Part shown: positions 24,370 through 35,221 of the stretch, piece by piece
Layout: every line of letters begins with the position of its first letter
Numbering within the stretch: the first letter of the stretch is position 1
DNA from: Proteromonas lacertae
Lineage: Eukaryota > Sar > Bigyra > Opalinata > Proteromonadidae
Assembly (NCBI GenBank): GCA_002245135.1
Contig: NGBS01000583.1
Coordinates: forward strand, 372,001 to 436,000
Reading direction: 5' to 3'
Length of the DNA stretch: 64,000 nucleotides
Position numbers and translations under genes: made by a program
Notes under the pieces: generated by a model
The model's database searches: none
What the model saw: the letters and a program-made list of their open reading frames with translations, nothing else
Told to the model about the DNA's origin: nothing

Positions 24370-27202
24370 ATGGACAATAACAGTACTGCTGATGAAAATG
24401 ACGATGAATATACTCCATCCAGTGATGATGACTCTGATGATGATATAAAAAATGTAATTGAAGCTGAATATGTCGAAAAACCTCCACCTCAAGCTGAAAA
24501 GCTGCTACCACAAACTGACAATATAGCAGAACATACTAGAGATAAATTGAATTTGAAAGATGTACACATTGACAAATTGGATGAAATTCTATATCAATCT
24601 CTTCCTGATGAAACACCTAGACCTAATATTGAGTATATACATAGATATTATATAATATTCTTAGATATCAAATGATACTACGAAATATGGATTTAGAGGA
24701 AAGTGAAGATGATGAATATGAACCTGAAGAAGACACTGAGAATGTAGTTGAAGATGAGGTATAAAAATAATGATATTATTTATTCACATAGCATATTACT
24801 TTATATCCTATATCAGAAAAGCATAAACATCAAACATACAAATCAAAAGTGAATAATATAAAGATATTAAAACCTATTTTACCACAGAAAGAAATCCATA
24901 CAACAAGATTATTCACTGATCCTCGTTATTCTTTATTACAACATCAAATAAAAATATTTTTCCAATTGCTAGTGGAAAACTTCTTATTGATGTTAGATAA
25001 TTCAGATTATGATGAATTATTAAAACAGGCTAAAGATATATTATGTGAGTATATTTTTAATTTATATTTGTAAATAGTTTGAGATTATTAAATGAACATT
25101 TCAAGTCATTATTTACATCACATCACAATCAATTCCATTTATCTTCAGTATTTCAATTTCCAGGTGTTCAATATATTCCATTGCTATTATCTGCTTTTAC
25201 TACCAATCATCAAAACGAAAATTTAAGAAATAATAATGACAAACAAACATCTCAATCCTATACTACAGCCTATACGACAATCCATACTCGAGCCAATTCA
25301 TTGTTTCAATATTTCGCACCATCTTTTAACCCTTCATTATATCCAAACCGTATAATAGAAAAACCTAATGAAGAAGGAGGTTATGGTTCTACAGGAAGAT
25401 TACTATTTACACCAGCTGAAGATAGATTATTAGCAATTGGTGAATATTATTATATGTCAGAGTATGATAAAATATCTGAACGTTTAGTGCCAACAATGTC
25501 AGCAAGTCAATTGAAGAATAGATCAAAAAATCTTAGACATTCGAATAGTAAAGTTGAAAATAATTGTAGTAAAGAATGTCATTCAATAATTAAATCAGGA
25601 AGATCATATAGTTTAGAAGAAGTATTATTATTTAGAGCTGGAATACAGAAATATAATGATTCAAATAAATCATATGAATTAATACAAAAAGAATTTTTAC
25701 CTCATTTAGGTGTTAATACAATCAAAGATTTGAAGAAAAGTTTGACTGAGAATAGTAGTTTATTGTATAATAAAAGTATTCAACATCAATCAGATCAAAA
25801 TGCTGTTAATTATTCAATTGTTCATCCAAATATATTACTAAAATCAAGCGAAGTATTAAAAAAATCTACCAAGAAAACGAAAAGCAGTAGTAATAGTGGT
25901 GCTAATAACAATTCAAAGACATTGCCATTAATATTCTTTGATCATGATAATATCGATAATGATAATACTCATTTACCTCCTCCACCACCTAGTACAATTC
26001 CACATGAAATATTTGAAAAAGATACAATAGATGAAGATGATGAAAATGATAATAATATTGAATTAAATAATAATAATCCTAATAGAATGACAAGAGTAAT
26101 TCAACCAATAATTAACTTTCATAATAATAATAATAATATAACATTATATCCACAACAACAAGTACAGCCACTTCCTCAAGCATTGACAATGCCAATATCA
26201 ACAATACCAACCAGATTTACTCCATTAAATATACCATCTATAATGACTAGTAACAATAATAATGGAATAAATGTTACGACAACAGCAGATAATAATAATA
26301 ATAAAACAACTAAAACGAAAAGAAAAAGAAAAAGTAAGAAAGATGAATGTAATGGAGATAATAATGATGGAACTAATAATAATAATGATAAATCAAAACG
26401 AAAAAGAAGAAAACAAAATAAGTCTGAACCTCAACAAGTATCTCCACCTCCACCTCCACAACAACAACAACCTCCACAACAAATAAATCCAATCCCATCA
26501 ATTATATCATCAAATTCTAAAGATAACTATAGTAATCATGCAATAGAACCACCACCATCTTTACCATCTACACCATTATTAATCTCATCACTATCAAAGA
26601 CAAATACAAATTCATTGAATATTAATACTAATAGCTTATTCACTACTATGAGTAATAATGGATTTACATTATCGAATGGTTTAGATTCTAATTTTGGTAG
26701 TAGATTTGAACTATCAAGATTTGGTGATGAAACATTATCAATGGATCAAAGTAATAATACATCCTCCAATCATACACCAACTATAAATGGAACATCGTCT
26801 TCATCATCATCAGCAGCAACAACATTTGAGCCATTCTTTAAAGTAATGCATGAATTTAATGGATCAACAATTTCACCATTGAGTAATACAAGTAAAAGTT
26901 TAAGTTTGAATAGTCCTAATTCAACTATTTCATCAGCAACTACATCTCCTGATAAATCAACTGAATTAAATACATTGAATTTGACAAATACACAAATATC
27001 AACTTCATCTTTATCAACTGACAGTCTGTTCAAATCACAGCAAGGAAGAGAAGAGAGGATTAATTTAACTGCTGAAGATCAATTGATATTGCAACATGTA
27101 AATACATATGGCGAGAAAAAGTGGAATTTACTTACATCAAAGATTAATAAAACTGTAGATGAAATAATCAATAGACACAAATTCATAAAAAACAAAATAT
27201 AA
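24370..27202 (+). CDS. GON4L-like nuclear protein with SANT/Myb domains
   Basis: Four exons. The start region (MDNNSTADENDDEYTPSSDDD) is strongly acidic. A conserved block follows (TRLFTDPRYSLLQHQIKIFF, then QLLVENFLLML) that matches the GON4L/YY1AP1 core, in which a F-T-P-Q helix packs before a PGV-Y-PLL segment; here FQFPGVQYIPLLLSAF. Then come a SANT domain (FTPAEDRLLAIGEYYYMSEY ... MSASQLKNRSKNL), a weaker SANT-like segment (SLEEVLLFRAGIQKYND), a long Asn/Gln/Pro/Ser-rich linker with a basic nuclear-localisation-like run near 26315 and 26400, and a C-terminal Myb repeat (LTAEDQLILQHVNTYGEKKW). GON4L proteins act in transcriptional repression complexes. The linker is low complexity and shows strong shadow frames. 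It ends FIKNKI-TAA. Confidence 0.72.
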
Positions 27203-27496
27203 TTATAATTGTCGTTTTGATTTATGTAATGATTGAATTTTAATAAAGAAAATAATATATAATAAATAGATAAGTGATTTATAAATATTCAACTTATATC
27301 TACATCCTTCTTCAAATTTTCTAAATCTTTTCACCTTTTCATTACCATCACATTCAAATACTAGCAATTCATCCAATATCTTCTTAGGAATTAAAATTTA
27401 TTGAATCTATAATAAAAATAAATTAAATATGAAATAAATTTAGAGAATCACTAGAAAGGGTCATAAAGGTTGGGTGTCTTCAATTTTATAGCATTG
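27202..27496. other. Spacer 3' of the GON4L-like gene, no convincing gene
   Basis: AT-rich. The minus strand has a short open stretch (KILDELLVFECDGNEKVKRF near 27380-27300) behind a possible 3' splice site, but no start and no phase-compatible donor could be found. It may be the tail of the snoRNA host transcript. Confidence 0.3.
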
Positions 27497-27594
27497 CTAA
27501 TTCAGAAACACGGACCTAATGATTTCATACCCATATAGATATAGATTTATTAAACATTTCTTCATATAGGGGTGAAGGTTTGTCATCACTCTAT
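27497..27594 (-). ncRNA. Box C/D snoRNA with two 28S guides (snR60/U80-like)
   Basis: On the minus strand, box C GTGATGA is at 27589-27583 and box D CTGA at 27505-27502. The sequence directly upstream of box D is antisense to AAACACGGACC (plus strand 27506-27516), a nearly invariant eukaryotic 28S rRNA segment. The D+5 rule puts methylation on the A at the fifth position. An imperfect D' (ATGA, 27565-27562) is preceded by a guide complementary to ATAGGGGTGAA (27566-27576), close to conserved 28S ATAGGGGCGAA. From memory, yeast snR60 (human U80) guides two 28S sites in these two regions. It would act in the nucleolus with fibrillarin to 2'-O-methylate pre-rRNA. Ends are approximate. Confidence 0.75.
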
Positions 27595-27649
27595 TCAGTT
27601 GGTGATGCATGAAGTGTTAATCATAAGAAATATAAATAATAATATATAT

Positions 27650-27728
27650 AAATCTCAGATAAATTGGGTATCGTTGTTTATCCACACTATTTTCAGAGTG
27701 GTGCACGGTTTGTCCTCATCGAATATAG
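27650..27728 (-). ncRNA. Box C/D snoRNA with an 18S guide (snR40/SNORD32-like D' element)
   Basis: Minus strand: box C TCGATGA (27722-27716), D' CTGA (27696-27693), a C'-like GTGGATA, and box D CTGA (27658-27655). The D' guide is antisense to AGTGGTGCACGG (27697-27708). This pairs, with one G-U, to the conserved 18S segment GTGGTGCATGG, placing the predicted methyl on the fifth-position G. That region carries guide-directed methyls in yeast and human. The D-box guide (complement of ATAAATTGGGTATCG) has no rRNA target I recognise. Boundaries are inferred from box spacing. Confidence 0.7.
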
Positions 27729-27736
27729 TAAAAATA

Positions 27737-27820
27737 TAATATCAGAAATAGAGCTCCCGTTTCTAATCTTTTGCTTTTTAGCATCTTAAGACCGTCGTGG
27801 AAGTTTTCTCATCACATATT
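27737..27820 (-). ncRNA. Box C/D snoRNA with a 28S guide
   Basis: Minus strand: box C GTGATGA (27815-27809) and box D CTGA (27745-27742). A degenerate D' (CTTA, 27790-27787) follows a guide antisense to ACCGTCGTGG (27791-27800). This corresponds to the highly conserved 28S stretch AGACCGTCGTGA near the peptidyl-transferase region, with a predicted methyl on the fifth-position U. The D-box guide (complement of AAATAGAGCTCCCGTT) was not matched. It is the most 5' member of the three-gene cluster on this strand, probably processed from one transcript. Confidence 0.65.
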
Positions 27821-27945
27821 AGAAGAAGTCAGATTAGTAATTATTAATAGTTATAATGAGTTATACCTTTATTTCTTCATGAGCAAAATGCAAAAATGCT
27901 GATTGGAAATGCAATGATTTAATTGGTCATTTCAATCTTTCAAAC

Positions 27946-27956
27946 CTCGGCTTGAT
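27946..27956 (+). promoter_or_regulatory. GGCTTGA promoter element of the SRPK gene
   Basis: CCTCGGCTTGA lies 24 nt upstream of the inferred SRPK start codon. The same core precedes the Hsp70 gene at the same spacing. Confidence 0.4.
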
Positions 27957-27979
27957 AGAATTTATATTTTTGAATATTC

Positions 27980-30304
27980 ATGCCTGTTTGTATATTTTAG
28001 AAAATACTAAATTGTAGTTAAGAAAGTATTGCAAACTGCTGCAATTCAAAAGCAAAATAAAATCGAAGATTGTATAACTTTTTATGTAATTCTCAATCTA
28101 GACTCAAGCTCAGGATCTAGTTCATGCAGTAGTAGTAGCAGTGATAGTGATGACGATATAAGCGATGACGAGGATGAAGGAGCAGAAAACTATAAAGCTG
28201 GTGGATATCATCCAGTTTATGTATATATTTCTATGTTTAATCTATATTAGATTGGAGAGACATATAATAAGAGATACAAAATACTAAAGAAATTAGGATG
28301 GGGGCATTTCTCAACTGTTTGGTTGGCTATTGATGGTGAAACAAATAAGTTAGTTGCATTAAAAGTATTAACTAATATTTGTTATGTGTAATATAAATAG
28401 TTTCAAAAAAGTGCAAAGCACTATATGGAAGCGGCAATAGATGAAGTGAAATTATGTGATTGTGTAAATACAGCAGCTAAAGACAGTTCAGTGGATAGAA
28501 GTAAAATACCAATAATACAATTATACGATCATTTCTATCATTATGGTCCAAATGGTAAACGTATTATATAATTAATTATAATTATCTCTATTTTATATAT
28601 ATAGATATGGTATTTGTATTCCAAACATTAGGCCCCAGTCTATTAGAAGTAATAAAACATTACAGATATCGTGGAATACCCATTCCAATAGTAAAGAAAT
28701 TAACCAAAGATGTGTTAAGAGGATTGGCATTTCTTCATGAGAAATGTCACATGATTCATACAGATCTAAAACCAGAGAATGTATTATTATATTATCCACA
28801 ACCAACACCAGAATATGATGATACAAAGAAGGCTAATATTAATTGGGATTTAATCTGTAAGATCTATGGAATCGATATGTCAATAGATGCACCAGCAGCA
28901 CCTGATGCTAAAGATATGGAATTTGAAGAGAGTAATAATATGTTACAATCAAAAGAAGATGATAAGGAAAAGGATAAAAAGAAGAATAAGAAGAAGAAAT
29001 CTAATAATAATAATAATAATAATGGTAGTAATAGAAGCAGTAGCAGTAGTAGATATCCTACAAGATGTCCAACTATGATATTACATAACTTCACCATTAC
29101 ACCACCACCAAATAATGAACCTAGTACAACTGTAATAGATAGTGAAGTAATAAAGCCAAAAATTAATATAATTCCAATATCAATTAGATGGGAATATCCT
29201 CCAGAGCAAATATATATGAAATTATATTTTATGATTCCATATCATGTAATTGATAAGTTATTATTATTGACAAGTCGCAATGATTTAGAAGGAGATGGAG
29301 ATAATATGAATAACAACAAAGATGAATGGATATTTACAATAGAAGGTAAATCATCTGCTTCTAATTTTATGATAAGGTTAGAAGAAGATCATGATTATCC
29401 AGTTACTCCATTATGTGAAGAAATAATCACTAAACCAATCATTAGAACATATTCATTATTTACACTTAGATTAAATACAGTTTATGCTGAAGAAATATTG
29501 GAATATTTAGAGAGTATTATACCTCAGTTTTATTTTATACATTGTCCTGCTTTCAATAAAGATTCTTTACCTTTGTTAAATACAGAGAAGATATTATATA
29601 GGAAATATATGCATTCATGTTATATACCTGATTCAAAAGCATTTGATAGTTTTGATGGTTCATTATTTGGTTTATATATACCCTCAGAATTGCCGATACA
29701 ATTTATAATACCCTTTGAAGAGAGAGTAAAATTTCCAAAAGATAGTGATAAACCAGAACTAATGAAAATAGAAGTAACCAATTACTTCGAGAATATTCCA
29801 GTAGAATGTACAGTAGTTGATTTAGGTAATGCATGTTGGATTAATAAACACTTTTCAAATGAGATACAAACAAGGCAATATCGAAGTCCTGAAGTAATGA
29901 TTGGATGCCATTATGATACATCAGCTGATATTTGGAGTTGTGCTTGTATGATATATGAGCTATTAACAGGTGATGTATTATTCGACCCTAAAAAAGGTAG
30001 TGATGATGAAAGGGACACTGACCATTTAGCTCAATGTCACGAAATGATTGGAAAGATTCCATTGAAGTTTGCATTGAGTGGTAAAAGATCTGGTATATTG
30101 TATAATAGAAAAGGATTGTTGAAAATGGAACATGAAAGGTTGGTTTATATTGGGATTAAGAATAAATTAGTTGAACATTATGAGTTTGACCCTAAAGATG
30201 CTGAAGAAATTGAGGCATTTTTATTACCAATGTTGACATGGGAACCAATCAAGAGAGCAAGTGCATCAGAGATGTTGAAACATCCTTGGTTGGAAGGAGT
30301 TTAG
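27980..30304 (+). CDS. SRPK: SR-protein kinase (SRPK family)
   Basis: ATG 27980 (MP) joins through an intron of about 37 nt to KVLQTAAIQKQNK, then a Ser/Asp-rich stretch, then GGYHPVYIGETYNKRYKILK leading into KLGWGHFSTVWLA (Gly loop) and LVALKFQKSAKHYMEAAIDE. The phrases GGYHPV, Y-I-KKLGWGHFSTVWL and IHTDLKPENVLL are diagnostic of SRPK, as is the split kinase domain with a long spacer (about 28850-29780, Lys/Asn/Ser-rich). The C-lobe contains VVDLGNACW (DLG in place of DFG, normal for SRPK), TRQYRSPEVMIG, SADIWSCACMIYELLTGD and a final HPWLEG. SRPKs phosphorylate RS domains of splicing factors, which fits an intron-dense genome. It ends with TAG 30302-30304. Confidence 0.93.
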
Positions 30305-30462
30305 AATATTAATCAATAAATATATATTTATTTAGTGAATGAAAATTATTTTGTTTTTTTGGAGAGATTTTATAAATACTAATAACTTTAAAAAATATTA
30401 CATTTGAAATTAATAATAATAATGAGTGAAACACTGATTAACGTTTTTTTTGCCTAATATAT

Positions 30463-31268
<806 letters not shown>

Positions 31269-31583
31269 AATTACCTATGGAAAAAAATAGTAAGGTCGTA
31301 TGATTTAATGAAATAAATAAAGTAAGCAACAAGTAGGAGAATAATAAAATACCTTAGAAAAGTGAAGATTGAATTCCTCAAGCTCAGTTCAAGCTTAACA
31401 GCCATTTTTTTAATAGAAATGATTAAATTCTCATTGTTTAGACCCTTTTATAATAAATGTAATATCCAAATGCATTATACAAAACCAATTCTGTTAAATA
31501 TAGCTGTATAGTGATTAATTACAGTATGTTAGAGATCTTTTAGCGAATCTGCAAAAAGGGATAAGTCAAGAGAAATAGAAATA
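31269..31583. promoter_or_regulatory. Divergent promoter region between RAB6 and the RsfS-like gene
   Basis: AT-rich spacer. Only the paired elements CCTCAAGCTC and TTCAAGCTTAAC near 31378-31402 stand out. No ORF is supported apart from possible unresolved first exons of the RsfS-like gene. Confidence 0.35.
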
Positions 31584-32568
31584 ATGAAAAAAGCATGGTA
31601 TCATTAATAGTGGTTATATTGAAGGAGTGATTATAGACCTTTTCAAGGAATATCGTTTCTAGAGTCAAAATTAAAATGGAAAACTGATTATCCAGATAAT
31701 TATATCAATAATAATAAAACAAATAGTATATCTATTCAATCAATCATACATAAATAGATGAATTTGACACAGCTGTATTAGCAGCAAGAAACTGGGATAA
31801 AATTCAGCATTCTATCAATCCTGAATTTGTATTACAATCATTAATAACCATTATAGGTTGATTTTAACTTTCCAGAAACCTATTTTAATACAATCAAAAA
31901 TAAAATGAATAATTCTACAACATCCAATCAAAATTCAGCATCATCTGCTTCAGTACCATCATTAGAAACAGAATGGATACCACCAACACAACAGCAAGAA
32001 AGTGATTTATCCACAAATAAGATAATACCATTAAAAATAGGGAAATTATTATCATTAGAAGAAGTGATAAAGATATTGGACTATTATAAAGGTGGAAATA
32101 TTAGAGTATTGAATTTAGATGGCAGGGCTGATCTAGCGAAGTATATGATATTTGTCACTGGTAATAATATTGGACATCTAAGAAAAATGGCCGATTCATT
32201 AGTTTATGCAGTATATATATTATTAATATTATTTTATATAGATGAAAATAAGGAAATTAGATAAATATGAGCCAAGTGTAGAAGGAAGAAACTCACCTAA
32301 TTGGATGATTGTTGATTGTCAAGACATAATTGTAGAGTTATTTTCTGCAAGTATAGTTATCATATATATATATATATTGTGTATTATAGAAGCTAGAGAG
32401 ATATATCAATTAGAAGATCACTGGGAAGGTATGAGAATAGGAGAAGATCGATATTTCAAAGAAGCAACAGATGAAACAGAAGAACAGATAGAGAAATTAA
32501 TGGAGAAATATGCGTTAAATCCCGAATTTTTCGATCTGTTAGATGATGTGAAACATAATAGTGAATAA
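31584..32568 (+). CDS. RsfS/MALSU1 (DUF143) family ribosome-silencing factor, N-terminus unresolved
   Basis: Exons from about 31660 join through introns at about 31726-31757, 31855-31873, 32211-32241 and 32351-32389. The C-terminal domain is typical RsfS: LLSLEEVIKILDYYKGGNIR, MIFVTGNNIGHLRKMADSL, WMIVDCQDIIVELFS and AREIYQLEDHW. RsfS/MALSU1 binds uL14 of the large ribosomal subunit and blocks premature joining; in eukaryotes it acts in mitochondria or plastids. The upstream part (about 31660-31960, FDTAVLAARNWDKIQHSI) is an extra N-terminal region in frame with it. The start codon is not certain: ATG 31584 gives an in-frame stop under the obvious splice, so the first exon may be wrong. Confidence 0.72.
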
Positions 32569-32879
32569 GACTAGTTAATGTTTGTAATTCAATAAAATAT
32601 TTCATCTTTTATCATTTTTGAATGTATTGTTATATAAGCTTATAGTCTGTATATATTTAATTGATTATTATACTATCTGAGATCATAAAAATCAACAAAA
32701 ACAAACAAAAAAACTTGAGATAACCAAGTGTTTCATACTCTGTTACTAAATTACATTTGGTGGGTATTTCTTCGATATATTTTTATTTTACGCTTATTTA
32801 GACATGCAGCATCTATTACTTCACATTATAAACAAAGAAAAAATTCATATTAACATATTGTCTCATTTCTTAAGCGGAA
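32569..32879. other. AT-rich spacer after the RsfS-like gene
   Basis: No coding frame or RNA signature is seen. The segment is rich in poly-A/T runs and ends at a GC-richer island. Confidence 0.4.
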
Positions 32880-33046
32880 ACGTGAAAAAATGGGTCAGTC
32901 ACCAATGCCCGGCATGTGAAGTATATATTTTCCTCCATAATATGTAGGTCAACCTAGATCCGTCTAGAAAGATAGGCTTCTCCTCTAACAGCAGAGCTAA
33001 TCATAATCATAACACACCCTTCCAGGACGAAAAAAATAAATAAGCA
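32880..33046. other. GC-richer island: candidate structured RNA or small unresolved coding exon
   Basis: Composition differs sharply from its surroundings. It contains a perfect hairpin CTAGA-TCCG-TCTAG with a UNCG-class loop (about 32953-32966) and a second stem around CTCT/AGAG. On the plus strand, 32948-33043 is also an open frame beginning VNLDPSRKIGFSSNSRANHN and ending DEKNK-TAA. A candidate start MGQSPMPG at 32890 does not join it in phase across the GTGAAG...TAG interval (32916-32947). A minus-strand T6 run at 32885-32890 could be a Pol III terminator. No known RNA family was recognised. Confidence 0.3.
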
Positions 33047-33096
33047 ATGTAAACCAGATATTGATACAAACTCAATTCATTTCAAATTTCTTTCAG

Positions 33097-35111
33097 AAAT
33101 TATAGCAATAGATGAATATATAAACGAATGTATACCTAATTTTCTCTATTACAATAGTCCAACAGACAGAAATTAAGAATGACTTTGAAGTCATACTTTC
33201 TGACGGTAAAAATGTCTATTTCTTGGATTGTGATAGATTAGAACAGCTTAAAGAAGGTTTGTACCTGTATTGCTACGATGAATATGAAGTATGGTAATTG
33301 TAGAATTGTTATTTTAATCAATAGGTTAAACAAATTCAACCATTCTTTGATATATGGTTGCTAAATCTATTAAAAATTAACAGAAAGTATGAAGAGAGTA
33401 TTAAGCAGATATTACTCAGAGTTGGATATACTAAGCAATTTAATAGAGAGAATAAGTTTACAAAACACTCTAGAATAATGTTAGTACTTTTAAGAGGTAA
33501 TAATCATTCCATATACGAATTGCAGTTAAAGAACAGTCATTTACAGAATTATTATATTCATCAGAATGAATATCACTATATAAGATGTGCACCCGAAAAT
33601 TTTGATAATTCTCCAGAAATATTAGAAAATTTCAATAAATATGGTCCTATATACAGAGAGTACAAACTGAGATTCACATTCCTTCCCAATCCCACCTCTT
33701 TGAAAGTATTATATATATATATATATATATAATTAAATAGACAAGAGGTAAAACAGAAAGAAAAAATAATGATACAAGACACTGTTATTCGGCTTATAAT
33801 TTATATTCAAAAGATATCCGTGAATCTGTAGAAGATGAGTATATCCAAAACAAATTAGCAAATCCAAATGAGACAGGAGATGAAGAAAATGATATTAAAT
33901 ATACAAAAAATGGTGATTTAATAATAAATAAAGATGTGATAAATAAGTTAGTAGGAGACAAATGGAAAAATGAAGATTACGATACAGTACATTGGTATGA
34001 AATGTTTTGCTTCATAGATCGAATGAGATTTTTTAAAGAAACAAATAGAATACCAGAAAATGCTCAACTTATTGTAGAAGAAGAGAAAGATTATTTAAAG
34101 AAGGAAGAATTGATTAGTAAAATATGCTATTTCAAACAAATCTTTAAAGATCATCAAAAGAAGGGAGATACAGATCCAAATGGACCTTTTGTGTTATATT
34201 ATCACCAAAGATTGCAGGAATTACAACATAATAATCCTGATATGAGAGTTGAAGAATTTGGTCCAGCGATTTATGAAGAGTTTACAGAAGAAATAATGAC
34301 TAAGGAAAAGAAATTCAATAAATTAAAGGAAAAATGCAATTTTAAAGATATAGATAGAAAATGTTTGGATTTGATAAATGATGAAGTATTAGAATACCTT
34401 CCTTCAAAAAAGAAACATATTGAGAATATTGAACAATATAGCGAATTTTGTGATTATAGAAAAGAAGATGAAAATGATAATAATAATAAAAGCAATGAAG
34501 TAATTAGTAAAGAGATGGAAGAAGAAGAACAAGAAATAATCGATGATAGTGATTATAATAACTTTGATGAAGGAAAAGTAGTTAATAAAGAAGTAGATGA
34601 AGAAGAAGTAGAAGAGGAGGAGGAGGAGGAAAAAGAAGAAAAAGAAGAAGAGAGTGATGATGATGATGATGATGATGAATACATTCCATCAGATGAAGAA
34701 GAACAACAGAGTCAATTAAATGAAAATGAGGAAAGAATAAAAAGAAAATGTGATGAAATTGATGATAATAGATTTTCATCTCCAATTAAACGTATAAAGT
34801 CTGTAATTAATGAAAAGAATACATTGTCTCCATTAGTTAATACCAGTGAATTTATAGATGATGAAGTACAATCTGATGAATATAGACATACACCTATCAA
34901 TAGAAATTATGTTGAAAGTGATGATACAAGTAATGTAATGAATTATAATTCATTTTTGTCATCATTTACTTCAAATAATGGAAATGATATAACTGCATTT
35001 ACTGATTATGTAGAGCAACCCTTTCAGGATAATGTGTATGGTAGATATATGTTTCGTGATGATAGAAATTTATATGCTTCAGATATTATGTGTGAAATGA
35101 GTGATTTATAA
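33097..35111 (+). CDS. Acidic nuclear-type protein with an HMG-box-like segment (5' end unresolved)
   Basis: Exons from about 33097 join through introns at about 33140-33167, 33288-33324 and 33708-33740. The N-terminal half (NDFEVILSDGKNVYFLDCDR, then a block with RGNNHSIYELQLKNSH) is not recognised. At 34170-34340 a segment with PNGPFVLYYHQRLQELQ, NPDMRVEEFGPAIYEEF and KEKKF resembles an HMG box. It is followed by long acidic runs (about 34520-34700) and a basic KRIK motif. This organisation suggests a chromatin-associated protein. No ATG was found for the first exon; the frame stays open upstream of 33097 without a start. It ends EMSDL-TAA. Confidence 0.5.
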
Positions 35112-35221
35112 TTCAAAAATGTTATTATAAATTAGATTTTAAAAGTTGTTGGTTATAATAGAAAAATATTTAAAGATAATAAAAAATATATAATTCTTTA
35201 AATATTTTTCTTGCTTTTCTT

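Noticed and set aside
26271-27033. ORFs in other frames within the GON4L-like gene
   Set aside because: Artefacts of Asn/Ser/Pro-rich low-complexity coding sequence.
32880-33046. SRP RNA, RNase P RNA or spliceosomal RNA
   Set aside because: Searched by eye for the SRP GGAA/AGCAG loop, RNase P conserved regions and U1/U2/U4/U6 cores; none fits in order.
34582-34785. Minus-strand His/Leu/Pro-rich ORF
   Set aside because: Reverse reading of the acidic Glu/Asp tract of the real gene.
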